A stretch of 46,012 nt of DNA from the NCBI GenBank assembly GCA_946629525.1, contig CAMOXU010000007.1:1-46012 (forward strand), written 5' to 3'. This document shows positions 1-7,639 of the stretch, piece after piece. Source of the DNA: an uncultured Clostridia bacterium. Its GTDB lineage: Bacteria; Bacillota; Clostridia; Lachnospirales; Lachnospiraceae. The position numbers and the translations under genes were made by a program. Position 1 is the first letter of the stretch; the number at the start of each line of letters is the position of its first letter. The notes under the pieces were generated by a model. That model made no database searches. It was not told where the DNA came from and saw nothing but the letters and a program-made list of their open reading frames with translations.

Positions 1-2
1 AA

Positions 3-464
3 AGGTACCAGCCTCCGCCTCCTTTCAGTCGGCGTTTTCTGGACTTTCACAGTAACAACAGCAAAAAGGCCGGCAGACTTTCAAGGCTCCCCGGAGAAGG
101 CGGGACAAAGCGTGCCGAAGAAGATGCCTATGCGAAGTTCAAGTATGACGCGACAGCAAAACAGGATAATGTGATCATCGGACGAGTTGCGGAACTGGCG
201 GAAAAACATGGTGTGACCATGACGGAGGTATCTCTTGCCTGGCTGCTCACCAGAGTGACATCGCCGGTCGTCGGTGCAACAAAGCTGCATCATATCGAGG
301 GCGCGGCGAAGGCAGTGGATCTTACACTGACACCGGAGGAGATCCTGTATCTGGAAGAGCCTTACGTGCCGCATCCGCTGGCCGGGGTCATGGCACAGAA
401 TAAGCCTGCCGCCGCAAAGGAAAAACATGTCTGGTCCACGGGCGACCAGAAGATCGCAAAGTAA
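3..464 (+). CDS. Aldo/keto reductase, C-terminal part (5' end outside window)
   Basis: The reading frame is open from the window edge to TAA at 462-464. The C-terminal half matches the end of NADP-dependent aldo/keto reductases of the YajO/Tas type: a GRLSRL element, then a helix ending VSLAWLL, the cofactor-binding PVVGATKLHH segment, LTLTPEEILYLEEPYVPHPL, and a short Lys/Ala-rich tail. Such enzymes reduce aldehydes or ketones with NADPH in the cytoplasm. The N-terminal TIM-barrel with the catalytic Tyr, Lys and His is not in the window. The first 20 or so codons do not resemble the expected WSPLAxG strand, so the edge may hold a frameshift or rearrangement. The gene is followed by a 168-nt gap with nothing recognisable before the next gene. 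Confidence 0.75.
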   Translation, partial: RYQPPPPFSRRFLDFHSNNSKKAGRLSRLPGEGGTKRAEEDAYAKFKYDATAKQDNVIIGRVAELAEKHGVTMTEVSLAWLLTRVTSPVVGATKLHHIEGAAKAVDLTLTPEEILYLEEPYVPHPLAGVMAQNKPAAAKEKHVWSTGDQKIAK

Positions 465-632
465 GAGGAAAAGACAAGTCTGGACTATGAGAAGGCTGGA
501 TGGCTGGTATTTCTTGAAAATCTGCTGATGCTGTCATTCTGGGCGTTTATCGGATCCCGGACGGCTCTGATCTGCAGGAAAGCAGGCAGGCTTGAGAAGA
601 ACGGTATCAAGTGAATCAGACAGGAGGTCTGC

Positions 633-1166
633 ATGAAGATCATTGTGCTTATGGGAAGCCCGAACCGGAACGGTTCGACAGGCATTCTGGTGGAAAATTT
701 CAAAAGAGGGTCTGAGGAAGCCGGACATTCGGTAGAGGTCATTGATGTCTGTCACGCAAATATCCATCCCTGCATCGGCTGCGTGAAATGCGGATATGAA
801 GGACCCTGCGTACAGAAGGATGATGTGGAGATGATCCGTAAAAAGCTGCTTGCTTCCGATATGGTCGTCTTCGCTACGCCTCTGTATTACTACGGCATGA
901 CCGCACAGCTGAAGACTGTCGTGGACCGCTTCTGTGCTTACAACAGCAGCCTGAACAGCCGGCATCTTAAGTCCGCGCTGCTTACGGTTGCATGGAACTC
1001 GGATGACTGGACTTTCGACGCGCTGGAAGCACACTACAAGACGCTTGTCCGCTACATCAATTTCAAAGACTGCGGGATGGTATTGGGCTATGGCTGCGGG
1101 ACTCCAGGGATGACAAAGCGCAGCAGATATCCGCAGGAAGCCTGGCAGCTGGGAAAGGATTTGTAG
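633..1166 (+). CDS. NADPH-dependent FMN reductase / flavodoxin-fold iron-sulfur flavoprotein
   Basis: 177 aa with a flavodoxin-like fold. The N-terminal strand and phosphate loop read MGSPNRNGST (residues 7-16). A Cys-rich CIGCVKCGYEGPC stretch follows around residues 48-60, as in iron-sulfur flavoproteins and related NAD(P)H oxidoreductases. The P-L-Y-Y-Y-G flavin loop (about 88-93) and the QLKTVVDRF helix come next. It probably reduces FMN or a quinone or small acceptor in the cytoplasm. The start is the ATG behind an excellent AGGAGG about 6 nt upstream. The protein is slightly shorter than most relatives. It is followed after 80 nt by the HD-domain gene. No promoter was recognised in the 168-nt gap upstream. 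The family is reliable, the substrate unknown. Confidence 0.85.
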   Translation: MKIIVLMGSPNRNGSTGILVENFKRGSEEAGHSVEVIDVCHANIHPCIGCVKCGYEGPCVQKDDVEMIRKKLLASDMVVFATPLYYYGMTAQLKTVVDRFCAYNSSLNSRHLKSALLTVAWNSDDWTFDALEAHYKTLVRYINFKDCGMVLGYGCGTPGMTKRSRYPQEAWQLGKDL

Positions 1167-1246
1167 AATGAAACACGGAAAATAGAAGATACGGAAACCG
1201 GAAGAACATCACCGGTGCATAGGGGGAGATGAAAGGAAGAAATCAT

Positions 1247-1903
1247 ATGACGTACAAGGATATAGTTCAGAACAAAGAAATACTGGAATATTATGCGCGG
1301 GCCGGCATAATACTGGACACATTGGGGTATACAGATCACTCCATTGCCCATACAAAGCTGGTCGCGGAGAGGGCGGCTGATATTCTGAGTTCTTTCGGTT
1401 ACGGGCAGGATGTGATCGAACTGACGAAGATTGCCGGTTTCATGCATGACATAGGAAATGCGATCAACAGACACCATCACGCGGAATACGGCGCTTTACT
1501 GGCCAATGAAATATTAAAGGAAACAGACATGGATCTGAAGGACCGGGTGCACATTGTGTCTGCCATAGCGAACCATGATGAGTCCGACGGGGTCGCATCG
1601 GATCCGGTCTCTGCGGCGCTGATCATCGCGGATAAGACGGATGTACGGAGAAGCCGTGTGCGGCCCAAAGACCCCATACTGTTCGACGTGCATGACCGTG
1701 TAAATTACGCGGTGACCGCAACAAGACTCAAGTGCGCGGTGGAGGAGAAGCGGATCACGCTCTGTCTGACGGTCGATGAGAGTATCTGTACGATGTATGA
1801 GTACTTCGATATATTTCTTGGCCGTATGACCATGTGTTCACATGCCGCCAGAATACTGGATGCACAGTTCTCGCTGAAAGTGAATGGCCAGAAGGTCCTG
1901 TGA
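1247..1903 (+). CDS. HD-domain phosphohydrolase-like protein
   Basis: 218 aa from the ATG at 1247. This start is preferred to an in-frame ATG at 1229 because AAAGGAAG at 1232-1239 lies 7 nt upstream, whereas the 1229 codon nearly touches its purine run. Metal-ligand motifs of the HD superfamily are visible in order: SIAHTKLV, MHDIGNA, HHHAEYGA and ANHDESDG, followed by an IIADKTDV helix. This matches metal-dependent phosphohydrolases that act on nucleotides or related phosphoesters. The last 70 residues are not diagnostic. The gene stands 80 nt after the FMN reductase and may be cotranscribed with it. The substrate cannot be told from sequence. Confidence 0.85.
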   Translation: MTYKDIVQNKEILEYYARAGIILDTLGYTDHSIAHTKLVAERAADILSSFGYGQDVIELTKIAGFMHDIGNAINRHHHAEYGALLANEILKETDMDLKDRVHIVSAIANHDESDGVASDPVSAALIIADKTDVRRSRVRPKDPILFDVHDRVNYAVTATRLKCAVEEKRITLCLTVDESICTMYEYFDIFLGRMTMCSHAARILDAQFSLKVNGQKVL

Positions 1904-2029
1904 CGGCTCGCTGATGCAAAAGGTGTACTGACAGCTCCTGATTTAAGGTGACGCTAAACGCCTTGCTCCGTGAAATTACCGTGAGAGGATCGGAACAGGG
2001 AAGAGGAAGCCGATATTGAATCAAAAAAC

Positions 2030-2058
2030 TTGACACTTCTTCTTCATAGTTATATAAA
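2030..2058 (+). promoter_or_regulatory. Sigma-A type promoter
   Basis: TTGACA at 2030-2035, a 17-bp spacer and TATAAA at 2053-2058, placed 55 nt before the ATG of the PF06541 membrane protein. The rest of the 210-nt gap after the HD gene shows no other feature. Confidence 0.7.
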
Positions 2059-2113
2059 AGTTCAGGTGAAGACGGAGAGTAGAGTGAGATTGAGACCGGG
2101 AGGCACTTTTTAG

Positions 2114-2920
2114 ATGTGGGTCAGCAGATATGTATGCCTTTTCATGATATACAGCTTCATGGGCTGGGTGTATGAGACCATGTTCTGTACGATAAAGGAA
2201 GGCCGATGGATGAACAGAGGCTTTCTGTACGGACCGGGATGCCCGATCTACGGAGTCGGCGCTGTGACGATTTCCGTGCTTATGCATTTTATCGTAGGAT
2301 GGCAGGGAGAACCGCCGGTATGGGAGGTCTTTCTCATCGCCTTTCTGGGAAGCGCGGTCCTTGAATATACGACCTCGTGGATCCTGGAGAAGCTCTTCCA
2401 CGCGGCATGGTGGGACTACAGTGACTGGCCCTTCAATATTCACGGCAGGATCTGCCTGTTCGCCAGTCTGGGCTTTGGTGTCGGCGGGCTTCTGACGGTC
2501 TATGTCATAGCGCCGTTCACGGAAAATGCCATCAGTATTCTTCCGCCGATCGGACTCGAGTTTCTCGCGCTTTTTCTCCTGTTTACATTTGCAGTGGATC
2601 TTACGCTTACGGTGACGATCCTGCTTCATTTTGATATATTGGTGACTCAGATAGAGGACAACTTTAACCAGCGCATGGAGTCCTTTGTGGACGCCACGGT
2701 GCAGCAGTCCAGCCGGATCAAAAAGACCATCCTGAAGACGGGACATTCTGTCAATGAGCGGATCGACGCTTTGAGCAGGTTCACAAAGGGTACGCTCGGC
2801 AGGGTAAAATCGTTCAGGGACAGGGATGAGGAGAGGAATACGGTCAAGAACAATATCCTTTCAAGAGTAAGGAATGCCGCGAGACGGACCAGACAGGAGA
2901 ATGCAGCCGGCAATGAGTGA
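2114..2920 (+). CDS. Putative ABC-transporter type IV membrane protein (PF06541 family)
   Basis: 268 aa. The N-terminal hydrophobic segment holds the family hallmarks YSFMGWVYE and NRGFLYGPGCPIYGVGA. Further transmembrane segments follow (about residues 50-70, 75-95, 115-140 and 145-180), with the conserved Trp-rich HAAWWDYSDWPFNIHGRICL between them. The last 80 residues are a charged cytoplasmic tail rich in Arg and Lys. The family is widespread in Clostridia and its transport role is unproven. GGGAGG lies about 10 nt before the ATG, and a good promoter precedes it. It appears monocistronic, since the next gene has its own promoter and riboswitch. Confidence 0.8.
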   Translation: MWVSRYVCLFMIYSFMGWVYETMFCTIKEGRWMNRGFLYGPGCPIYGVGAVTISVLMHFIVGWQGEPPVWEVFLIAFLGSAVLEYTTSWILEKLFHAAWWDYSDWPFNIHGRICLFASLGFGVGGLLTVYVIAPFTENAISILPPIGLEFLALFLLFTFAVDLTLTVTILLHFDILVTQIEDNFNQRMESFVDATVQQSSRIKKTILKTGHSVNERIDALSRFTKGTLGRVKSFRDRDEERNTVKNNILSRVRNAARRTRQENAAGNE

Positions 2921-2970
2921 CGGATTCAATTCAGCACGGAATCAATTCTGCCGGCCGTCATTGTTCAGGC

Positions 2971-2998
2971 TTGACTTTGCATCTGCAGAATGTATAAT
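2971..2998 (+). promoter_or_regulatory. Promoter of the glycine-riboswitch/AGCS transcript
   Basis: TTGACT at 2971-2976, a 16-bp spacer and a perfect TATAAT at 2993-2998. Transcription would begin near 3005, about 60 nt before the riboswitch aptamer. Confidence 0.75.
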
Positions 2999-3068
2999 GG
3001 TAAAAGTTATAATAACTGAATACTTCCTATGAAGCTCCTTGAAGTGAAAACGACAGGGAGTGGAGGAA

Positions 3069-3152
3069 CATCCGGAGAATCCCCGCGTCCGGCGGGGTGC
3101 CGAAGGTGCAAGGCGGCTTATACCGCTGAATCTCTCAGGCGAAAAGACGGAT
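3069..3152 (+). promoter_or_regulatory. Glycine riboswitch (single aptamer)
   Basis: The conserved core of RF00504-type aptamers is visible: CCGGAGAATC at 3072-3081, a GC hairpin, GTGCCGAAGGTGCAA at 3097-3111, a second hairpin, then ATCTCTCAGGCGAAAAGACG at 3130-3149. The ends ATCCG (3070-3074) and CGGAT (3148-3152) pair as P1. A short stem at about 3030-3060 (CTCC...GGAG) may be the 5' ghost aptamer of a singlet riboswitch. Only one full aptamer is present. A terminator follows 70 nt downstream and the gene controlled is a glycine/alanine symporter, which fits the ligand. Confidence 0.88.
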
Positions 3153-3221
3153 CTCTGAATCGTTTATCGAACAGTTCATGAACCTGCGTTCATTGGGCTG
3201 CTTATAAATATGAGTCGTTTC

Positions 3222-3259
3222 AGACCGTCGACGGATGACCTCCGCCGGCGGTCTTTTTC
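3222..3259 (+). terminator. Intrinsic terminator, likely riboswitch expression platform
   Basis: AGACCGTCGACGG at 3222-3234 pairs with CCGCCGGCGGTCT at 3242-3254 with one mismatch, followed by TTTTT. It lies between the glycine aptamer and the symporter gene, so it is the probable switch point. Confidence 0.75.
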
Positions 3260-3272
3260 ATTTTTGAGATCG

Positions 3273-3369
3273 CGATTCTTCTGTTCGGGAGGACGGCAGC
3301 TGCAGGTGCGATTCTTCTGTCCGGGAGGATGGCAGCCGAAGATCACGATTCCTCTGTCCGGGAAGATTT
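3273..3369 (+). repeat. Two and a half imperfect tandem repeats of 36-37 bp in the AGCS leader
   Basis: Units begin at 3273, 3309 and 3346 with CGATTCTTCTGTTCGGGAGG-like sequence and differ at a few positions. They lie between the riboswitch terminator and the symporter ATG, in the untranslated leader. A small open frame across them overlaps the terminator and was not called as a gene. Confidence 0.65.
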
Positions 3370-3458
3370 CAGTTGGAAACTGTATTCTTAAGCGATGAAA
3401 GAGCCGCGTACGCTGCTCTTTCATCCGGATATGAAACCATGAGAGGGGAAAGAAAATT

Positions 3459-4853
3459 ATGAACACACTGCTTGACGTCGTCAAGACCATCAACGCTTAC
3501 CTGTCGGATTATATCCTGATCGTTCTCCTGATCGGTACGGGCGTCTACTTCTCCGTCCGCACGAAGTTCGTTCAGGTCCGCTGCTTCGGCGAAGGAATGA
3601 AGAAGGTCTTCGGAAATCTCAGCCTGCACGGCGGAAGACATCACGGCGGCATAAGCTCCTTCCAGGCGCTGACCACCGCGGTCGCAGCCCAGGTCGGTAC
3701 GGGCAACATCGTCGGTGCCTGCGGCGCGATCCTCACCGGCGGACCCGGCGCGATCTTCTGGATGTGGATCATCGCGTTCTTCGGCATGGCGACCATCTAT
3801 GCCGAGGCTGTGCTGGCCCAGGAGACACGTGCGGTGGACAAGGACGGAAATGCCACCGGCGGACCGGTCTATTATATCCGGAAAGCCTTTCCCGGCAGCT
3901 TCGGCAGCTTCCTCGCAGGATTCTTCTCTGTCGCCATCATTCTCGCACTGGGATTTTTCGGCTGCATGGTGCAGTCCAACTCTATCGCGGAGTCCTGCAC
4001 GAACGCGTTCGGTATCCCGGGCTTTGTCATCGGCATCATTGTGGCAGCGGTCGCAGCCCTCATCTTTATCGGAGGCGTGCATCGCATCGCTTCTGTGACG
4101 GAGAAGATCGTTCCGATCATGGCCTGCCTGTACCTCGTGGGTGGTCTGGCGGTTCTCATCGTCCGGATCAAATTCCTGCCGGCTACCATCGGCATGATCT
4201 TTAAATATGCCTTCATGCCGAATGCGATCATCGGCGGCGGCATCGGCTACGCACTGAAAATGGCCATCAGCCAGGGCGTAAAGCGCGGACTCTTCTCCAA
4301 TGAAGCCGGTATGGGTTCCACGCCCCACGCGCATGCCCTTGCAAAAGTAGAGAAGCCCCATGATCAGGGGGTCGTCGCCATGGTCGGCGTTTTCATCGAT
4401 ACATTTGTTGTACTTACAATGACAGCCCTCGTCGTCATCTCCACGCTGTATACTTCTGACGGTGTGCTCGCATCGGGCACGGCCGAGGGCGTGGCCAAGA
4501 CGAATATGGCCCAGCTTGCCTTCGGAAGAGTCTTCGGCACCGGATTCGGCAGCGGCTTTGTCGCGGTCTGCCTGCTGTTCTTCGCTTTCTCCACCATCCT
4601 CGGATGGAACCTTTTCGGAAAGGTGAACGTGGAGTACCTGTTCGGGAAAAAGTCGGTGCCGGTGTATTCGGCCATCGCCATCGTCTTCATTTTCCTGGGA
4701 TCGCTCCTCTCGAATGACCTCGTATGGGAGCTGACGGATATGTTCAACCAGCTCATGGTCATCCCGAACGTCATCGCGCTGATCGCTCTCGGCGCCATGG
4801 TGGCCAGAACGGCAAAGGCCGGTGAAGAGGCCTGGAAGAAAAGACAGAAGTGA
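3459..4853 (+). CDS. Sodium:alanine/glycine symporter, AGCS family
   Basis: 464 aa, normal for the family, with about 10-11 transmembrane segments. AGCS signatures are clear: an N-terminal IGTGVYFSVRTKFVQVRCF, the highly conserved QALTTAVAAQVGTGNIVG (about residues 69-86) and GGPGAIFWMW, and the central FSNEAGMGSTPHAHA (about 279-293). These proteins import glycine or alanine with Na+. The glycine riboswitch directly upstream indicates glycine as the sensed and probably transported substrate. Whether the switch turns the gene on or off needs the anti-terminator pairing to be modelled. A strong terminator ends the unit 40 nt after the stop. Confidence 0.93.
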   Translation: MNTLLDVVKTINAYLSDYILIVLLIGTGVYFSVRTKFVQVRCFGEGMKKVFGNLSLHGGRHHGGISSFQALTTAVAAQVGTGNIVGACGAILTGGPGAIFWMWIIAFFGMATIYAEAVLAQETRAVDKDGNATGGPVYYIRKAFPGSFGSFLAGFFSVAIILALGFFGCMVQSNSIAESCTNAFGIPGFVIGIIVAAVAALIFIGGVHRIASVTEKIVPIMACLYLVGGLAVLIVRIKFLPATIGMIFKYAFMPNAIIGGGIGYALKMAISQGVKRGLFSNEAGMGSTPHAHALAKVEKPHDQGVVAMVGVFIDTFVVLTMTALVVISTLYTSDGVLASGTAEGVAKTNMAQLAFGRVFGTGFGSGFVAVCLLFFAFSTILGWNLFGKVNVEYLFGKKSVPVYSAIAIVFIFLGSLLSNDLVWELTDMFNQLMVIPNVIALIALGAMVARTAKAGEEAWKKRQK

Positions 4854-4889
4854 TCTGCGGCAGATGATCTGAAGGTAATCTCTGATAAT

Positions 4890-4946
4890 GCACCCCAAAG
4901 AGGACTATGCACTGCCATGCAGTATCTCTTTGAGGGTGCTTTTTTC
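4890..4946 (+). terminator. Intrinsic terminator after AGCS symporter
   Basis: GCACCCCAAAGAG at 4890-4902 pairs with CTCTTTGAGGGTGC at 4926-4939, followed by TTTTTT. The 320-nt gap to the next gene otherwise holds only the promoter of that gene. Confidence 0.8.
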
Positions 4947-5097
4947 TCCCTGAGGAGATCCGGACGGATCTCTGGTGAGAGAAAAGATCTTCGTACAGGA
5001 CTGCACACGAGCAATCGCGCACCGGCGCGAAAGGAAAAATGCCGCTTTGCAGTCGGCAGGCAGACGTATACTTTGCGGTCTGTGAACAGGGGCGCGA

Positions 5098-5126
5098 TTG
5101 ACACGTGAGGCTGAATGCTGTAGAAA
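5098..5126 (+). promoter_or_regulatory. Probable promoter of small lipoprotein
   Basis: TTGACA at 5098-5103, a 17-bp spacer and a weak -10, TAGAAA at 5121-5126. It is 55 nt before the lipoprotein ATG. Confidence 0.5.
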
Positions 5127-5180
5127 TAAATGTGAAATCAGAATTCTGATGAAAAAAACTGATGAAGGAGAATAGAAAAC

Positions 5181-5579
5181 ATGAAAAGAAGCAGCATTTT
5201 TACAGTTATCATCGCACTTGTGCTTTCTGCAATAACACTCTGCGCATGCGGAAAATCTGAATTCGGAGCAGAATTCATGAGCGAGAAGAAGATAACGATC
5301 ACGGCCTCGAACGCTTCCGGGGAGGATTCCGTTATGAACGGCACTCTCGAGGTCGCTGACGGAGAGACGGTAGAGCTCAGTGCGGACCTTACGAAGGGAT
5401 CAATCAGGGTGGAAATCTTTGCAGTTCCGGAAGACCAGAGCATAGAGGAGCTGCCTGAATTCGAGGGAGACCCGATTCTGAAAGCGGATCTTGCGAATAA
5501 GGACGGATCGTCCGCCACAGTTCCCGCAGGGGAGTACATGGTGAAGGCGACCGGAACGGTTCTGATCGAGGTGAAGTGA
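5181..5579 (+). CDS. Small secreted lipoprotein, unknown function
   Basis: 132 aa. It starts with Lys-Arg, a hydrophobic stretch and the lipobox LCAC, so Cys23 should be lipidated and the protein anchored outside the membrane. The mature part is about 110 residues, acidic, and looks like a single beta-sandwich with alternating strands (ITITASNAS, VELSADLTKGSIRVEIFAV, EYMVKATGTVLIEV). I do not recognise a named family. GATGAAGGAGAATAG gives a good AAGGAG site before the ATG. It has its own promoter and appears monocistronic. Confidence 0.8.
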   Translation: MKRSSIFTVIIALVLSAITLCACGKSEFGAEFMSEKKITITASNASGEDSVMNGTLEVADGETVELSADLTKGSIRVEIFAVPEDQSIEELPEFEGDPILKADLANKDGSSATVPAGEYMVKATGTVLIEVK

Positions 5580-5728
5580 CGGAAAGTGCACCGGAACATG
5601 GAGCGGATCGACGGAGCGTGACTTCACTTTGCGCTCATATCTCACGATTCCGAAGCTGCAAGTATTGTGACAGGACGAATAAGAATTCGGATGATTCCTC
5701 GTGCATGAGGAACCTGCAGGAGGTTTTT

Positions 5729-5788
5729 ATGAAAAAGAGAATCGGTTCATTAGTGACGGCTGCCGTACTTACGGCAGCTATCCTTAAG
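5729..5788 (+). pseudogene. Truncated start of a secreted protein (signal-peptide remnant)
   Basis: A perfect AGGAGG at 5719-5724 precedes ATG at 5729. The first codons read MKKRIGSLVTAAVLTAAIL, a typical signal-peptide N-terminus. The frame then runs straight into the terminator hairpin at 5797-5836 and continues only antisense to hypB. This looks like the 5' stub of a gene whose body was deleted. A functional short peptide is less likely but cannot be ruled out. Confidence 0.5.
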
Positions 5789-5796
5789 ACGAACGA

Positions 5797-5836
5797 AACC
5801 CCTGCTCTCACAGGTCCTGTGAAGGGCAGGGGTTTT
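5797..5836. terminator. Terminator between lipoprotein region and hypB-like gene
   Basis: AAACCCCTGC at 5796-5805 pairs with GCAGGGGTTT at 5826-5835. T-runs on both sides suit termination of rightward transcripts best (TTTTT) and of the leftward hypB-like gene less well. Confidence 0.65.
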
Positions 5837-5858
5837 TCTGCAGGCTTGCCTTTTTTGT

Positions 5859-6527
5859 TTATGCGTTGTGCTTTTCGATCATTTCCCGGAGCCATGCGAT
5901 CCATTCGTCAAAGCCCTCGCCGGTTTTTGCGGAGAGGAAGAAGACCTCTGCCATCGGATTGCAGCGGTGGATCCGGCGGACGACAGCCTCGTCGTCAAAG
6001 GAGAAGTATGCGCGGGTGTCGATCTTGTTGATGAGCACGCACTGGCACACTTCGAACATGAGAGGGTACTTGAGCGGTTTGTCGTCTCCTTCCGGAATCG
6101 AGAGGATCTCGATGTTGACGGCGGAACCGACATCCTCTTCCGCCGGGCAGACGAGGTTGCCGACGTTCTCGAGAAAAATGACGTCCAGATCATCCGCCTT
6201 GAACTCATCGAGAGCTTCCTTCGTCATGTTCGCGTTCATCGCGCATTCTCCGCCCGTGTGGACCTGGATGGAGCGGACGCCGGCGGCCTGCATTTTTTCC
6301 GCGTCGACCGTAGCGTCGATGTCGGCTTCCATGACGCCGATCCTGTAATCGGGCTTCAGCGCCTCGATGGTCTTAAGAAGGACGGAGGTCTTGCCTGCGC
6401 CCGGGGAGGCCATGATGTTGGCGAGGAAGGTCTTATTTATTCTGTTGCGCGTGCGGATCTCATCTGCAACGCGGTTGTTCTTGTCATATACGCCGATGTT
6501 GACGTTGATCACCTTTAAGTCGGCCAT
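5859..6527 (-). CDS. HypB-like GTPase with altered nickel site
   Basis: 222 aa, HypB/UreG class of SIMIBI GTPases, which load nickel into hydrogenase (HypB) or urease. The P-loop is SPGAGKT (41-47), then GVMEADIDA (switch region), ENVGNLVCPAE with Cys127, PEGDDKPLKYP and NKID (167-170). In HypB the G-domain metal site is a Cys-His pair plus the later Cys. Here the pair reads Cys95-Ala96, so the His is missing. The paralogue next door keeps Cys-His. There is no N-terminal His-rich or CXXCGC nickel-binding extension. AAGGAG lies just before the ATG. No hydrogenase or other hyp genes lie in the window. It may serve another metal or partner. Confidence 0.88.
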   Translation of the reverse strand: MADLKVINVNIGVYDKNNRVADEIRTRNRINKTFLANIMASPGAGKTSVLLKTIEALKPDYRIGVMEADIDATVDAEKMQAAGVRSIQVHTGGECAMNANMTKEALDEFKADDLDVIFLENVGNLVCPAEEDVGSAVNIEILSIPEGDDKPLKYPLMFEVCQCVLINKIDTRAYFSFDDEAVVRRIHRCNPMAEVFFLSAKTGEGFDEWIAWLREMIEKHNA

Positions 6528-6566
6528 GGGAATCTCCTTTTTATCTTACTCGGGAAAATAGATACT

Positions 6567-6799
6567 TGCGAAACTTTGTACGGAATGAAAGTGTGCGAAT
6601 TATTCAAACAATCTGCACAAGCCTTAGAACTTCTTCATGAGCGCAAGATGCGAAATGAGCAAAAAGCCCGCTGTCTGAGCGAAGCGAGTTTGGGCTTTTT
6701 GTGAATGCTTCTTCGCAGCTTGCACGAATGATCAGAAGTTCTTGGCGCGGAAGCCGTTTGAATAATCGCACAATTTTTCATGAAGTACAGCGTTTCGCA
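6567..6799. repeat. Family A element, copy 1: 233-bp imperfect palindrome
   Basis: The left arm at 6567-6609 begins TGCGAAACTTTGTACGGAAT. The right arm at 6756-6799 is its inverted copy, ending TACAGCGTTTCGCA, with about 36 of 44 positions paired. The inner flanks also pair (AGAACTTCTTCATGA on the left, TGATCAGAAGTTCTTGG on the right). The centre is the terminator at 6661-6700. It separates the two hypB genes. Related arms occur at 12806-13091, 17815-17970 and 36149-36197. Confidence 0.75.
6661..6700. terminator. Bidirectional terminator in the centre of element A1
   Basis: AAAAAGCCC and GGGCTTTTT enclose a loop that can itself pair (GAGCGAAGCG). It carries T-runs on both strands, so it ends the leftward hypB transcript and any rightward one. 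Confidence 0.75.
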
Positions 6800-6808
6800 G
6801 CCCTTTGC

Positions 6809-7483
6809 TTACTTGAGAAATGTCCGAACTTCCTGCAGGAGCCAGCCGCACCACGCATCCACCCCTTCACCGGTCGCGGCGGAAATCGGGAAGACCGGGC
6901 AGCCCGCGTTGCGGGAGCGGACATTTTCCGTGAATTTTTCCATATCAAAATCGAATACCGGGAGGGCATCGATCTTGTTCACGAGCACGACGTCGGCCTT
7001 CTCGAACATGAGCGGGTACTTGAGCGGCTTGTCGTCGCCCTCCGGAATCGAGAGGATGACGGCATTCCTGCACGCACCGGTGTCGAATTCCGCCGGGCAG
7101 ACGAGGTTCCCTACATTTTCAAGAATGACAAGGTCAAGGTCGTCCGTGCCCAGCGCGCGAAGGCCCTGCCGGGACATATCCGCATCCAGATGGCACATGC
7201 CTCCGGTGTGGACCTGGATCGCTTTAATGCCGAGGGCTGCGATCGTCTTCGCGTCGACGTCGCTGTCGATATCGGCTTCCATGACCCCGATCCGCAGTTT
7301 GTCCCGAAGCCGGTCGATCGTGGCTTTGAGGGTAGTGGTCTTTCCGCTTCCCGGAGAAGACATGAGATTCAGGTAGAAGGTCTTATCCTTTTTGAGCTCC
7401 GAGCGGAGAAGGTCCGCGTCGGCATCGTTATTCTCCAATATGGTCTCTTTCAGCTCGAGAATCCGTACGCTTCTTGTTTCCAT
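6809..7483 (-). CDS. hypB: Hydrogenase/nickel maturation GTPase HypB
   Basis: 224 aa. P-loop SSPGSGKT (42-49), GVMEADIDSDVDA, VHTGGMCHLDADM with the Cys97-His98 nickel pair, ENVGNLVCPAE with Cys129, and NKID (169-172). These are the residues used by HypB to bind Ni2+ at the dimer interface and hand it on to NiFe-hydrogenase through HypA. The short form without an N-terminal nickel-binding tail is common in Clostridia. It is about 55% similar by eye to the gene downstream, from which the A1 palindrome and its terminator separate it, so the two are probably independent transcripts. The AGGGGG site is 8 nt before the ATG. No structural hydrogenase genes are nearby. Confidence 0.9.
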   Translation of the reverse strand: METRSVRILELKETILENNDADADLLRSELKKDKTFYLNLMSSPGSGKTTTLKATIDRLRDKLRIGVMEADIDSDVDAKTIAALGIKAIQVHTGGMCHLDADMSRQGLRALGTDDLDLVILENVGNLVCPAEFDTGACRNAVILSIPEGDDKPLKYPLMFEKADVVLVNKIDALPVFDFDMEKFTENVRSRNAGCPVFPISAATGEGVDAWCGWLLQEVRTFLK

Positions 7484-7544
7484 AGATAAATCCCCCTGGA
7501 TTTTTTGCGGCAGAAAAAATGTATTCTTCTACCGCTTTATTGAT

Positions 7545-7571
7545 AGTATACAAAAAAATCGGTACGGTCAA
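7545..7571 (-). promoter_or_regulatory. Possible promoter of hypB
   Basis: Reading leftward: TTGACC (7571-7566), a short 15-bp spacer and TATACT (7550-7545), about 62 nt before the ATG. The spacer is short of ideal. Confidence 0.4.
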
Positions 7572-7639
7572 GCCGAAGGGAGCGGGAAAAGAGAATCGGA
7601 AAAAGAAGAATAAAAACAGGTATGAAACGCCGAGCAGTA

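Noticed and set aside
3369-4898. Long leftward open frame of 509 codons across the symporter gene
   Set aside because: It is antisense to the AGCS gene, rich in Asp/His/Arg as expected of the reverse complement of a GC-rich membrane-protein gene, and has no family resemblance.
5576-6031. Rightward frame of 151 codons running into hypB
   Set aside because: It has no start signal at 5576 and runs antisense into a clear HypB gene; only the 5729 stub has a good start.
5859-7483. Hydrogenase operon
   Set aside because: Only the two HypB-like genes are present; there are no hydrogenase subunits or hypA, C, D, E or F in the window.
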